NCBI RefSeq assembly: GCF_022549785.1 | Contig: NZ_JAKZGO010000024.1 | Coordinates: 1-55,415 of the forward strand | Origin: Belliella alkalica | GTDB lineage: Bacteria > Bacteroidota > Bacteroidia > Cytophagales > Cyclobacteriaceae | Length of the DNA: 55,415 nt | Direction: 5' to 3' | In this document: positions 16,186 to 25,107 of the stretch, piece by piece | Layout of the letters: each line of letters begins with the position of its first letter | Position numbering within the stretch: the first letter of the stretch is position 1 | Notes under the pieces: generated by a model | Seen by the model: the letters and a program-made list of their open reading frames with translations, nothing else | Told to the model about the DNA's origin: nothing | Databases searched by the model: none | Made by a program: the position numbers and the translations under genes

Positions 16186-17571
16186 ATGAGGCGATTGATA
16201 TTCACTTGTTTAAGTGTTTTGTATGTTTTTCCTGCTTTAGCACAAGAAGAACTTAGCTATGAGCAATTTCTAGCGTGGGTGCGATATTATCATCCAGTGG
16301 CAAAGCAGGCTGATATCAATCTGCGTTTTGGTGAGCAAGAAATGATGATTGCTAGAGGTGGATTTGATCCTTTGCTTTTTGGAAATTATGATAATAAGCA
16401 ATTCAATGAGACCGAATACTATGATAAGCGGGAAGCTGGAGTGAAAGTGCCTACTATGGCAGGTGTGGAGTTGAAGGGAGTTTTTGAACAAAATTCAGGT
16501 ACATATCTAAATCCTGAAAGAACGGTCCCAAATAATGGATTGATTGCTGCCGGTGCTTCTGTAAACTTAGGGCAAGGATTGTTCATAGATCGAAGAAGAG
16601 CTGCCCTGAGGCAAGCAGAGATTTACTTGGATGTTACCCAGACAGAAAGACAACAAATCCTAAATGATCTTTATTTTGATGCCTCAGCGGCTTATTGGGA
16701 TTGGAGCGCTGCGTATCAGAACATGGTGATTTTAGAGGAAAGTGTAGAGCTTGCAGAGATACGTTTTGAAGGTATCAAAACCAGTTTTATTCAAGGTGAT
16801 CTTCCGGCAATAGATACCATCGAGGCATATACGCAAGTGATGAATCGAATCTACAGATTTCAATCTGCTCAAATTGACTATTTCAATGCCTCACAGGAAT
16901 TGGAAACTTTCCTTTGGGACGAAGAAGATAATCCTATGAATATTGCTTTAAGTACATTTCCAGAAAATGTCCTAAATCAAATCCCATATGATTATGATCA
17001 AAATACACTCAGAGGACTAATTGCCAGCCATCCACTTTTGAGATTGACTGATTATGACCTGGCGTCATTGGAAGTTGAAAGAAGATGGAAAGCTGAGCAA
17101 CTCAAGCCTATTGTAAAAGTCAATTATAATTTCCTGACAGAGTCAATTGGTCAATTTAATGAAGCTCCCTTTTTTGAAAATAATTACAAATGGGGTTTCA
17201 CTATTCAAACCCCGCTTTTGTTGAGAAAAGAAAGGGGAGGTTTGGGTTTGACTAAAGCTAAAATAGATTTTAAACAAAACGAAAGGGATTTTAAATTCCT
17301 CCAATTAAGATCAAAATTAGAAGCTGAGATCAATAAATTTCAAACTTTGCAACAGCAGCTGAATGTATATAATGCCAATATTATTGGGCTGGAGAGACTG
17401 TTGGAAGGTGAACAAACTCGATTTAGTATTGGTGAAAGTTCTTTGTTCTTGATCAACGCCCGTGAAGTAAGTGTATTGGATGGAAGGCTGATCCTCAATG
17501 ACCTTGCGGCAAAGAAAAAAATCGCCTATGCCAAAATGCTCAATGCAGCAGGCCTTGGCTTTGATGAATAG
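16186..17571 (+). CDS. TolC family outer membrane efflux protein
   Basis: The ATG at 16186 (preferred to a TTG two codons earlier) gives a 461-residue protein with a signal peptide cut after PALAQ. Two outer-membrane-efflux-protein repeats with long amphipathic helices follow, for example the LRQAEIYLDVTQTERQQIL region, the SVELAEIRFEGIKTSFIQGD region with its family-typical turn, and a second helical pair near the C-terminus ending AYAKMLNAAGLGFDE. It forms the trimeric channel-tunnel of the exporter. The gene starts 6 nt after the hlyD stop and a strong terminator lies about 190 nt downstream, closing the operon. Confidence 0.93.
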   Translation: MRRLIFTCLSVLYVFPALAQEELSYEQFLAWVRYYHPVAKQADINLRFGEQEMMIARGGFDPLLFGNYDNKQFNETEYYDKREAGVKVPTMAGVELKGVFEQNSGTYLNPERTVPNNGLIAAGASVNLGQGLFIDRRRAALRQAEIYLDVTQTERQQILNDLYFDASAAYWDWSAAYQNMVILEESVELAEIRFEGIKTSFIQGDLPAIDTIEAYTQVMNRIYRFQSAQIDYFNASQELETFLWDEEDNPMNIALSTFPENVLNQIPYDYDQNTLRGLIASHPLLRLTDYDLASLEVERRWKAEQLKPIVKVNYNFLTESIGQFNEAPFFENNYKWGFTIQTPLLLRKERGGLGLTKAKIDFKQNERDFKFLQLRSKLEAEINKFQTLQQQLNVYNANIIGLERLLEGEQTRFSIGESSLFLINAREVSVLDGRLILNDLAAKKKIAYAKMLNAAGLGFDE

Positions 17572-17763
17572 TGGAGGGTAATTTATGCTTGGCTTGGGTA
17601 TATTGAACAACGTAGAGGTAAAGAAATGATATTTAATTCTCTTTACCTTCTTGATTGTGATGGAGACTCAGTCAAACTCTTAGCATCAGATATCCCAGCA
17701 TTTAGAAATTCAGGTAGTCAAGAATCAAACATACTTTTCAACCTTGATGTTATTTAAATGAAA

Positions 17764-17798
17764 ATGCGGTAGTTCTATAAAAAACTACCGCATCTTTT
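17764..17798. terminator. Bidirectional terminator between tolC-like and collagen-like genes
   Basis: ATGCGGTAGTT (17764-17774) pairs with AACTACCGCAT (17783-17793), followed by a T-run on the plus strand and preceded by A residues. It lies between convergent genes and can serve both. The 190 nt between the tolC-like stop and this hairpin show no gene. Confidence 0.85.
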
Positions 17799-17836
17799 TG
17801 TTTTTAGCCTTTTGGAAATGATTACAGCAATTTTGT

Positions 17837-18442
17837 TTAGTTGTTTAAATTCTGGTAATATTCCACTACAGCGTCATAATCTGTAAGGTCTATATCTGGT
17901 AATGTTGCTCTACCACCAGGATTGTTGACCAAAGGCAATTTGAGAAATCTCAAGCTATAAGATTCTCCAGGTCCTTGGTATCTGTTTATCCTTACACTTA
18001 TGGCAGTGCCAATCCTCAACCACCAAAACCTGTACATCGAAGAAGCAGAACTTCCCGGACCTGGGACAGGGTAAGTCACGCCATTGGAAGTATCAATCAA
18101 GAATGCTAAAAACGTAACATCATTCATTTGAGGGCCAATAGAAGGGATGTCTATAAACCTGTTTGCGTTAGTGTTAAAGTTGTGTACTGGATAATTGAAA
18201 ATCTCGAAATTGATACCGCCAGGAACTCCCTGCTGACCTTGTGGTCCTTGAGGCCCCTGCTGACCTTGAGGCCCCTGCTGACCTTGCGGTCCTTGTGGAC
18301 CTTGAGCTCCCTGTTCACCTGGTATTCCTTGTTCTCCTCTATCACCCTGGTCTCCTTTAGGTCCCTCAGGTCCTTCAAACATGCTACAGGCTGAAAATAG
18401 CCCAATGCAAATAGCAATTAATAATAAGTAATGCTTCTTCAT
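17837..18442 (-). CDS. Lipoprotein with collagen-like Gly-X-Y repeats
   Basis: The 201-residue protein has a lipoprotein signal with lipobox FSAC (Cys19), then about 17 uninterrupted Gly-X-Y triplets (residues 24-74) of the GPQ, GQQ, GEQ and GDQ kind, and a C-terminal globular domain of about 125 residues rich in aromatic residues. The repeat should form a collagen-like triple helix, so the protein is probably a trimeric, rod-like, envelope-anchored molecule. Gln dominates the Y position, where animal collagen often has hydroxyproline; bacterial collagens do this too. The C-terminal domain may be the trimerisation or binding head. I do not recognise its family. Confidence 0.85.
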   Translation of the reverse strand: MKKHYLLLIAICIGLFSACSMFEGPEGPKGDQGDRGEQGIPGEQGAQGPQGPQGQQGPQGQQGPQGPQGQQGVPGGINFEIFNYPVHNFNTNANRFIDIPSIGPQMNDVTFLAFLIDTSNGVTYPVPGPGSSASSMYRFWWLRIGTAISVRINRYQGPGESYSLRFLKLPLVNNPGGRATLPDIDLTDYDAVVEYYQNLNN

Positions 18443-18813
18443 AGGATTTAATTTTAGTTAAAAGGTTTTGATATATGATGCTGAAAATTTTCAAAAGCTA
18501 TCATAAATTTAAATAAAAAAAAAATTAAATGTGTAAGGTTCTGATGTTTATGATAGTAAAAAAAAATATTTTTTTTATGTTTTACAAAAAATAAAATGCT
18601 AGTTGATTTCTTTGAGGAAATAATATTTGCTTAAGGGATTACTATTATTGAGATAAAGACAAAAGCTCTATTCCATTTGAAATGGTATGCGACAAACCTT
18701 GATTTTGGCAATTGATTCGCATACTGATTTTAGCTAGAAGGAAACTAAAATGAAAAATACTCAAAAGGCTTTAGTCCAATACTAAATTCGACTAGACATA
18801 ATACTCTTTATTT
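18443..18813. other. Gene-free AT-rich region upstream of the collagen-like gene
   Basis: No convincing gene lies here. It contains a 10-bp inverted repeat (CTATCATAAA at 18498-18507 and TTTATGATAG at 18547-18556), an A10 run between the arms (18515-18524) and a second A/T palindrome (A-run to T-run, 18559-18576). The region beyond 18600 shows no recognisable signal. It must hold the promoter of the collagen-like gene, but no TAnnTTTG box stands out. Confidence 0.5.
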
Positions 18814-18852
18814 ATTCAATTGGGATGGTGCTTTACCCCATCCCAATTGAAT
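18814..18852 (-). terminator. Hairpin terminator after the MuiA-type gene
   Basis: A perfect 15-bp stem (18814-18828 with 18838-18852, core CAATTGGGATGG) and a 9-nt loop lie 17 nt past the stop codon at 18870. No strong T-run follows on the minus strand. Confidence 0.75.
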
Positions 18853-18869
18853 TTAAAATCAATACAAAA

Positions 18870-20735
18870 TCACCTGTCCAAAATCACTTTTTCTCTTCTT
18901 GGATATTTAACTTCATATTCTAACTCTAAAACTTTTTGCTCACCAGCATTCAATATAAGTTCCCAGTCGATTATTCCAGTTTCCTTATCTATATTTCCAT
19001 TTGATGATTTGAGTAGATTTACCGAAATATCATTTACAATTGATATGGGATATTGATCTAAGATCTTCAAATTGATTTTGGAGGATTTGTTGTTTTTCAC
19101 TGTGATTTTATAGGCTCTTGTTTCGGTGTAATTGGAGCCGATTAGTCGCTTAGTTGAACTTTGATCTATCTTTTCTCTTTCGATCACAATGCTTCTGTCC
19201 CGACCCAGAGAAATAGATAATGTATCATTCAGACTTTCTGCTTCCAAAATAGTTCTTCCTATATAAGTATCTTCAAAGTATAGATTAGCCTCACCCTGCA
19301 GGAGATTGTATTTCTCCCAATCCACTAATTTAGCTACTAAAAAAGCATCTTTTTCCTTTTTTGGTATAGCAAAATATTCATAAACAGCATTAACTTCATA
19401 CTTTTTCAAATCAACCAAAAGCTTATCTCCATTGGAAGTTATAGTATAGGGTTTGTCAACAGCGATCTCAACGGTAGTTTGGTTTTCGATAGTGGTTGTT
19501 TCTAAATCAAATGATTCGACCAAATCTGATTTAGAAGCATTTGAACTTCTGACTCTTAATCCAGGAGCTCTTGCTTCTAATCCTCCATACCCTGTTATTA
19601 CCACTTCGTTCAGGGATTGCATGTCCTCTTCTAAAATTACATTCATCAGATCACCTGAAATTGTTAATTCTTTACTTCTGTAACCAATAAATGAATATAT
19701 CAATCTTTGAGCTGAAGATGGTAAGGTCAGACTATATCGGCCATTTAGATCTGAAGTAGTGCCTATTGATGAACCCTTGACTGTGATATTTGCTCCTGGG
19801 ATTGCCTGACCGTTGCTGTCTGTAATGATGCCATTTACAGAACCTATATTCCTGTAGTTATTTTGATCAAATACAGTAAGTCTTGCATAAGTGAGATCCC
19901 ACTTTTTCAAATCAGGAATTACGCCACTTTTTTGTGGTGTTGCATTGGAAAATTTGAGTTTTACATTGTTCCAATCATTTCCTGTATTTTGCCATACTTC
20001 AGCTTTGTATCTCAAATCTAGAGGTTTGGAAATATCTTTGGCTCTGACATCGTATTTCGGAAACCATCCTGCATTATTCACAAGATAGGAGATAGTCAAC
20101 TCTCCAGATACTTGTCTGTCTGCACTTACTTTGATAATGATATCATTGACTGGTACGATTGGTTTATTGCTACTTTCGTTTAATTGCATTTCCAGCCTCT
20201 GTATTTTCTCTTTTGTTTGATTCGATTTTTGCCTATTTACGATTTCATCATTTTTGATAGAAGCAATTTCTTTTTCGAAAAAATCGAGAGCTTGTTTTAG
20301 CTGAACCATACTCAAGCCGTTATTTTGACCTCCAAGATTTTTATTGGTGTTCAAAACAGCCATTTTTTCCCTCAAAACTTCTGCTTGAGCATCTAGTTTT
20401 TGAAGGGTAATCTTCTCGTCATCGAGGATTGATTGAAGGCTATCTAGCGAGTTGCTGATTTTTTCTTCCAAATAGTTTGATTGTACATTTACCGAAAGAA
20501 TAGTGAAATCACCAAAACCTTTTACTTGAATACTTTTGCTATCAATGTAAGGCGACTTTCCTTTAATTGTCAAAATTGTCTCTCCTGCACCGAGACTAAT
20601 GCTACTTCTCTCATTGATCTGAGCACCATTTTGAAAGACTGTTACTTCTTTAATTTCAGATTTGATTGATTTTTCTATTGGATTTGCGAACAAGTTAGTC
20701 ACGAGTGCAAATGATAAAAGTATATAGTTGAGCAT
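18870..20735 (-). CDS. MuiA-type (DUF4140/DUF4139) protein with inserted carboxypeptidase-regulatory domain
   Basis: The 621-residue protein has a signal peptide (cut near LFAN), an N-terminal DUF4140 domain (about 28-125; VTVFQNGAQI), a coiled-coil stretch (about 90-190) and a C-terminal DUF4139 domain (about 205-620; NNAGWFPKYDVRA, LKFSNATPQKSG). This is the mucoidy-inhibitor-A-like family of unknown biochemical role. Inserted at about residues 296-382 is an Ig-like carboxypeptidase-regulatory domain (GIITDSNGQAIPGANITVKG) ending in SLNEVVITGYG, a string normally found at the front of SusC-type receptors. The insertion sits within DUF4139 and keeps the frame. It stands alone between terminators. 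Confidence 0.88.
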   Translation of the reverse strand: MLNYILLSFALVTNLFANPIEKSIKSEIKEVTVFQNGAQINERSSISLGAGETILTIKGKSPYIDSKSIQVKGFGDFTILSVNVQSNYLEEKISNSLDSLQSILDDEKITLQKLDAQAEVLREKMAVLNTNKNLGGQNNGLSMVQLKQALDFFEKEIASIKNDEIVNRQKSNQTKEKIQRLEMQLNESSNKPIVPVNDIIIKVSADRQVSGELTISYLVNNAGWFPKYDVRAKDISKPLDLRYKAEVWQNTGNDWNNVKLKFSNATPQKSGVIPDLKKWDLTYARLTVFDQNNYRNIGSVNGIITDSNGQAIPGANITVKGSSIGTTSDLNGRYSLTLPSSAQRLIYSFIGYRSKELTISGDLMNVILEEDMQSLNEVVITGYGGLEARAPGLRVRSSNASKSDLVESFDLETTTIENQTTVEIAVDKPYTITSNGDKLLVDLKKYEVNAVYEYFAIPKKEKDAFLVAKLVDWEKYNLLQGEANLYFEDTYIGRTILEAESLNDTLSISLGRDRSIVIEREKIDQSSTKRLIGSNYTETRAYKITVKNNKSSKINLKILDQYPISIVNDISVNLLKSSNGNIDKETGIIDWELILNAGEQKVLELEYEVKYPRREKVILDR

Positions 20736-20810
20736 AATAGGAGATTTGGTTTGTGAATTTGCAATATTATGAATCTAAATCTACCAAGAATTTGATTCAT
20801 ATAAAATAGA

Positions 20811-20838
20811 AAAGGAGCGATGATTTTTTCGCTCCTTT
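20811..20838 (-). terminator. Terminator after the Gfo/Idh/MocA gene
   Basis: AAAGGAGCGA (20811-20820) pairs with TCGCTCCTTT (20829-20838) across an 8-nt loop, 29 nt past the stop codon at 20868. Confidence 0.82.
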
Positions 20839-20867
20839 AATATTTAGTTTAAATTTAGACCCGTCGA

Positions 20868-22331
20868 TTAGACTCCTAATTCCCAGCCTTTTCGGTATTC
20901 TCTTTTCACAAATTGATTGGCGGCTTCAAAATTGGTCACTTTCATATTTGGACCATCCCAAACAAGCTTGATGCCTCTTCCTGGATAATTGAACCCATTT
21001 CCATTCTCTCTTGGAGTTCTATAATCGTAGCTTCGGATTGCTAGATTTCCCATCAAAACAGACTCTGTCAATGGACCTGCAACTGAGAATGGAGAACTCA
21101 ATTGGCCAAATTCCTTGCTACCATATCCACCAATACATGCATCAACCCAATTGTTATAATGCCCAGAATCTCCTCCAGGAACTCTGTATAATGTTTCAGC
21201 AACATTGATCTCGCTTGTTTTTGAAGTTGGAAGTAATCTAGGATCTCTACCATAAGTTCCACACATCATTTTACCTTTGGTACCTTCTATAATTACCCCA
21301 TTTCCACCATCTCCCATCATTTCATTTGGACCTAGCTCCTCAGGTCTTGCTGGCTGGATTCCCCCATCCATCCAATGAAAAGCCAAATCTTCTTTCCCTT
21401 CTCTTTTGAACTTCAATGTGATATGGGAAGAAGGAGGGCAGCTTTCGGGGAAATATCCACGTTGGAATTCACCAACATACACAGATCCTACGCTGCATTC
21501 TGCTGACTCAGGATATCCCAATCCCAATACTCTGAATGGTGGTTCCATGATATGGCAGGCCATATCCCCCAAAGCTCCTGTTCCATAATCCCACCATCCT
21601 CTCCAATTGAATGGGATTAGATTTGCTACGTAATCCTTTTGTGGAGCAGTCCCTAACCAAAGATCCCAATCCAAATCTGCAGGTGGTGTTGCTTTTTCAC
21701 CTGACCATGGAATCCCTTGCGGCCATACAGGTCTATCAGTCCAACAATAAACTCTCGTCGCTTCTCCGATAAGGCCGGCATTGTACCATTCTACCATTTT
21801 TCGAACACCTTCTCCAGAGGAACCTTGGTTTCCCATTTGGGTTACTACTTTATACTTGTCAGCAGCTTCGGTAAGCATGCGAGCTTCATAAATGTCATGC
21901 GAAAGCGGCTTTTGGACATAGACATGTTTGCCAAGTTGCATTGCTGCCATTGCCTGAATGGCATGCATGTGGTCTGGTGTAGAAATTGTAATTGCATCTA
22001 TGTTTTTATGCTCTTTTTCAAGCATTTCTCTGTAGTCTCTGTAATACTTTGCCTTAGGGTGTGCTTCGACACTTTGCTTTGCGCGGGTGTCATCTACATC
22101 ACATAGAGATACAAAATCAACTTTTCCACTGTTGAAAACCCCTCTGACATCTCCTCCTCCCATTCCGCCAACTCCTATACCTGCTACTCTTAATCTATCT
22201 GATGGAGCTATGAATCCTGGCCCCCCAAGCACGTGTCTTGGTACAAAATAAAATCCTGCCAGTGCAGTCGCCGAAGCTTTGATGAAATTTCTCCTTGAAT
22301 TGTTTTCAGGAGTTTTTTTATCTTTTTTCAT
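20868..22331 (-). CDS. Gfo/Idh/MocA family oxidoreductase, Tat-exported
   Basis: The 487-residue protein begins with a twin-arginine signal (NNSRRNFIKASATALAGFYF) and should be folded in the cytoplasm and exported with its cofactor. The nucleotide-binding fold follows with VAGIGVGGMGGGDVRG (about residues 49-64), the SLCDVDDTRA segment, ITISTPDHMHAIQA and YVQKPLSHDIYEARML (QKP where many relatives have EKP). The C-terminal half is the family's alpha/beta domain with a WWDYGTGALGDMACHIME block. Exported Bacteroidota members often act on carbohydrates and may use a tightly held NAD(H). Substrate is unknown. It is a single gene, divergent from the alanine symporter gene. Confidence 0.92.
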   Translation of the reverse strand: MKKDKKTPENNSRRNFIKASATALAGFYFVPRHVLGGPGFIAPSDRLRVAGIGVGGMGGGDVRGVFNSGKVDFVSLCDVDDTRAKQSVEAHPKAKYYRDYREMLEKEHKNIDAITISTPDHMHAIQAMAAMQLGKHVYVQKPLSHDIYEARMLTEAADKYKVVTQMGNQGSSGEGVRKMVEWYNAGLIGEATRVYCWTDRPVWPQGIPWSGEKATPPADLDWDLWLGTAPQKDYVANLIPFNWRGWWDYGTGALGDMACHIMEPPFRVLGLGYPESAECSVGSVYVGEFQRGYFPESCPPSSHITLKFKREGKEDLAFHWMDGGIQPARPEELGPNEMMGDGGNGVIIEGTKGKMMCGTYGRDPRLLPTSKTSEINVAETLYRVPGGDSGHYNNWVDACIGGYGSKEFGQLSSPFSVAGPLTESVLMGNLAIRSYDYRTPRENGNGFNYPGRGIKLVWDGPNMKVTNFEAANQFVKREYRKGWELGV

Positions 22332-22637
22332 TAGATTTATTTGGGTAAAAGTGAAATTGATACTAGATGTTAATTGATTTTCAAGATATTAAAATATGCG
22401 ATTGTTTCGAAAAAATCTTCATTATTTTTATCCTCTTTTTGAAAAAAATTGATGAATGGGTTAATTTCTTTTTTTTGATTTGAATCTTACTAAGTTGTTG
22501 TAGATACTTTTCAACTTATTATGGAATCTATTCAGCGATTTAAGTTCTGTTCAAAGGTTTCTAGTAGCTATTGAAAACTTTTGTTTTGCAAAATCAAAAA
22601 AATGCTCTTAATATGCTATTTCATTTACATTTGAATA
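22332..22637. other. Divergent intergenic region, oxidoreductase / symporter
   Basis: About 300 nt of AT-rich DNA without a gene. Apart from the TAnnTTTG box beside the symporter start (22626-22633) and a small TTTTGCAAAA palindrome near 22584-22593, I see nothing recognisable. Confidence 0.5.
22626..22633 (+). promoter_or_regulatory. Putative -7 box directly before the symporter start
   Basis: TACATTTG matches TAnnTTTG and ends 4 nt before the ATG at 22638, exactly the same spacing as at pabB. This would give a near-leaderless transcript. No -33 box is evident. Confidence 0.35.
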
Positions 22638-23996
22638 ATGGGACAATTGATTGTTGATTTTAGTAATTGGATTTGGGACACGCCTATGCTTGTCCTCTTG
22701 ATGGGTGGTGGTTTACTGTTGTTTTTATACTCTGGATTTCTGCCATTCAGACATTTAGGGCACGCTATTAAGTTGGTAAGTGGCAAATTTGACGACCAAA
22801 ATATGCCTGGACAGATCAGTTCTACGCAAGCCCTTTCTGCTGCCATTGCTGCTACGGTGGGATTGGGAAATATCAGTGGGGTAGCTATTGCGATTAATAT
22901 GGGTGGCCCTGGTGCAATATTCTGGATGTGGATGTCGGCATTTGTTGGGATGGCTACAAAATATTTTTCCTGTACACTTGCCATTATGTTTAGAGGTAAA
23001 GATGCAAATGGAGAAGTTCAAGGTGGCCCAATGTATGTCATCGAAGAAGGAATGGGAAAAAAATGGAAGCCATTGTCTGTATTATTCTCAGTAGCTGGTG
23101 TTTTGGGATTGTTGGCTATTTTTCAGGCAAACCAATTGACTGCAGTACTCCGAACAGTGCTTTTACAACCTAACAATTTGGATAGTGGTGATACTACCAA
23201 ATGGATCTTGGGAATATCAATGATGTTGATTGTAGCTGTCGTCATTCTTGGAGGAATAAAAAGAATAGCAATGGTGGCTTCGAAGCTTGTACCATTTATG
23301 GTTGGATTGTATTTCATCACAGTGATCATCATTATGATCCAATATATAGGTGATGTACCTGAAATGTTGAAACTTATCGTTGTGGATGCCTTTACTGGAA
23401 ATGCAGTGATGGGTGGTGCAGTAGGAGCGGTGATAGTAATTGGGGCAAGGAGAGCTGCATTTTCCAACGAAGCAGGCATTGGCACAGCTCCTATGGTACA
23501 TGGTGCCTCCAAAAACAATGAACCGGTAAGAGAAGGTTTGATCGCTATGCTTGGGCCATTTATTGATACAATTGTGGTATGTACATTGACAGCTTTGGTT
23601 ATTTTATTGACAGGTGTATGGGAAAGTACAGAAAATGATGGTGTGAAATTAACTTTATCGGCATTTGAAATGGCACTTCCTGGTTTTGGAAAGTACCTAT
23701 TGATGTTGGCAGTTTTGGTATTTGCGCTTTCTACGATGTTTACTTATTCATACTATGGACACAAGTGTTTCAATTACCTTTTTGGTCCAAAAAAGGCCAA
23801 TTACTATAATTACTTTTACCTCGTTACTATAGTAGCTGGAGCTGTGGCTTCACTGGAAGTGGTCGTGAGTTTTATCGATGGGATGTATGCTGTAATGGCA
23901 ATTCCGACGATGATTTCTACGATCTATTTGGCTCCAAAAGTAAAAGCTGCTTCTAAGGATTATTTCAAAAGAATGAAAGCTGAGAAAAAGTATTGA
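22638..23996 (+). CDS. Alanine/glycine:cation symporter family protein (AGCS)
   Basis: The 452-residue inner-membrane protein has about ten to eleven hydrophobic helices and the AGCS signatures: SAAIAATVGLGNISGVAIAI, then GGPGAIFWMWMSAFVGMATK (about residues 92-112), GGPMYVIEEGMGKKW, and the ARRAAFSNEAGIGTAPMVHG motif (about 276-295). It should import alanine, glycine or a related amino acid with sodium. The glycerate kinase gene follows after one base, so the two are co-transcribed. That pairing hints at small C2/C3 metabolite use (glycine, serine, glycerate), which is inference. Confidence 0.93.
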   Translation: MGQLIVDFSNWIWDTPMLVLLMGGGLLLFLYSGFLPFRHLGHAIKLVSGKFDDQNMPGQISSTQALSAAIAATVGLGNISGVAIAINMGGPGAIFWMWMSAFVGMATKYFSCTLAIMFRGKDANGEVQGGPMYVIEEGMGKKWKPLSVLFSVAGVLGLLAIFQANQLTAVLRTVLLQPNNLDSGDTTKWILGISMMLIVAVVILGGIKRIAMVASKLVPFMVGLYFITVIIIMIQYIGDVPEMLKLIVVDAFTGNAVMGGAVGAVIVIGARRAAFSNEAGIGTAPMVHGASKNNEPVREGLIAMLGPFIDTIVVCTLTALVILLTGVWESTENDGVKLTLSAFEMALPGFGKYLLMLAVLVFALSTMFTYSYYGHKCFNYLFGPKKANYYNYFYLVTIVAGAVASLEVVVSFIDGMYAVMAIPTMISTIYLAPKVKAASKDYFKRMKAEKKY

Positions 23997-23997
23997 C

Positions 23998-25107
23998 ATG
24001 AAAATTTTAATCTCACCTAATGCTTTCAAAGGAACGATGGAAGCAGATATTGCAGCTGCTATCATAGGAGAGACTTTGCAGGATTGTGACAAAGATTTTG
24101 ATATTGAACTATGTCCCATTGCTGATGGTGGTGATGGGACTTGTTTCTTGTTGGGAAATGCTTTGAAATTGGAGCAGAAAGAGCTTTTCGCACTGGATGC
24201 AATAGGGAGACCGCGGTTGGGTTATTACTTTTTGGATACTGTGCATGCAAAAGCTTACTTGGACATCTCTACAGTGTCAGGTATCAAATTTCTTAATTCA
24301 GAAGAAATCAATCCTTGGATAGCCAATTCTTATGGGACAGGTGAATTGATCCAAGATGCCGTATCAAATGGAGCTAGACATATCATCTTGGGATTGGGAG
24401 GAAGTGCAAGCATTGATTTGGGTGTTGGGATTTTGAGAGCTTTAGGATTTCTTTTTTTGGATGAAAAAGGCAGGGAATTGAGTATGTTTTCTGACAATCT
24501 ACTTTCGAAAATCAAATACATCCAAGCGCCAATTATAAAAAGAGATTTGAAATTCACTATTCTTTGTGATGTTGACAATAAGTTTTTTGGCGAGTCTGGA
24601 GCTGTTCCTGTTTTTGGTTTACAAAAAGGGCTGGAATCGGATCAGCATGCTGCTTATTTGACCTATTGCGAAAATTTGATTAGGATTTTTAGAGAGAAAA
24701 GTTCCAAGGAAATCAATGATTTGCCTGGTTTTGGGGCAGCAGGTGGAGTTGCTTTTGGTTTGGCGCATTTCTTTGATTTGACTATTGAAATGGGTTCAAA
24801 ATGGTTTTTTGAAAAAGTAGAAATAGAAAAAAAGATAGCAACTGCAGAATTGGTAATTACAGGAGAGGGGAGATATGATAGTCAATCAGCAGGAGGGAAG
24901 GGAAGTTATGAGTTGTTGCAGATTTCAAAAAAACATCAAAAGAAAACCATCCTAATCACCTCTGGAGATGAAGGTGGAAAAGATGGCTTTTATTTGGTGA
25001 TGTCATTGCCTGATTTGGATTTCTCAAAACCCGATTTCAGAAATACTGCTGAGCTTAACTTAAAGCAAATAACGATTGATCTTTACAAATCAATCAAGGC
25101 TTCATAA
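23998..25107 (+). CDS. Glycerate kinase (GlxK/GarK family)
   Basis: The 369-residue protein has the type 1 glycerate kinase pattern from its first residues: ISPNAFKGTMEADIAAAII, then CPIADGGDGTC, LGLGGSASIDLGVGILRALG (about residues 126-145), PGFGAAGGVAFGLAHFF and ITGEGRYDSQSAGGKGSYEL. It phosphorylates D-glycerate, feeding glyoxylate, serine or sugar-acid breakdown into glycolysis. The first codon lies one base after the symporter stop. The 3' end overlaps the convergent GNAT gene by 14 bp. Length and motifs are normal, so function is well supported. The position of the phosphate added (2- or 3-) cannot be read from the sequence alone. Confidence 0.93.
   Translation: MKILISPNAFKGTMEADIAAAIIGETLQDCDKDFDIELCPIADGGDGTCFLLGNALKLEQKELFALDAIGRPRLGYYFLDTVHAKAYLDISTVSGIKFLNSEEINPWIANSYGTGELIQDAVSNGARHIILGLGGSASIDLGVGILRALGFLFLDEKGRELSMFSDNLLSKIKYIQAPIIKRDLKFTILCDVDNKFFGESGAVPVFGLQKGLESDQHAAYLTYCENLIRIFREKSSKEINDLPGFGAAGGVAFGLAHFFDLTIEMGSKWFFEKVEIEKKIATAELVITGEGRYDSQSAGGKGSYELLQISKKHQKKTILITSGDEGGKDGFYLVMSLPDLDFSKPDFRNTAELNLKQITIDLYKSIKAS

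Noticed and set aside
18200-18380. Short regular DNA repeats that could be taken for a CRISPR array
   Set aside because: They are the Gly-X-Y codon repeats of the collagen-like gene. There are no unique spacers, no 23-40 bp repeat unit and no cas genes.
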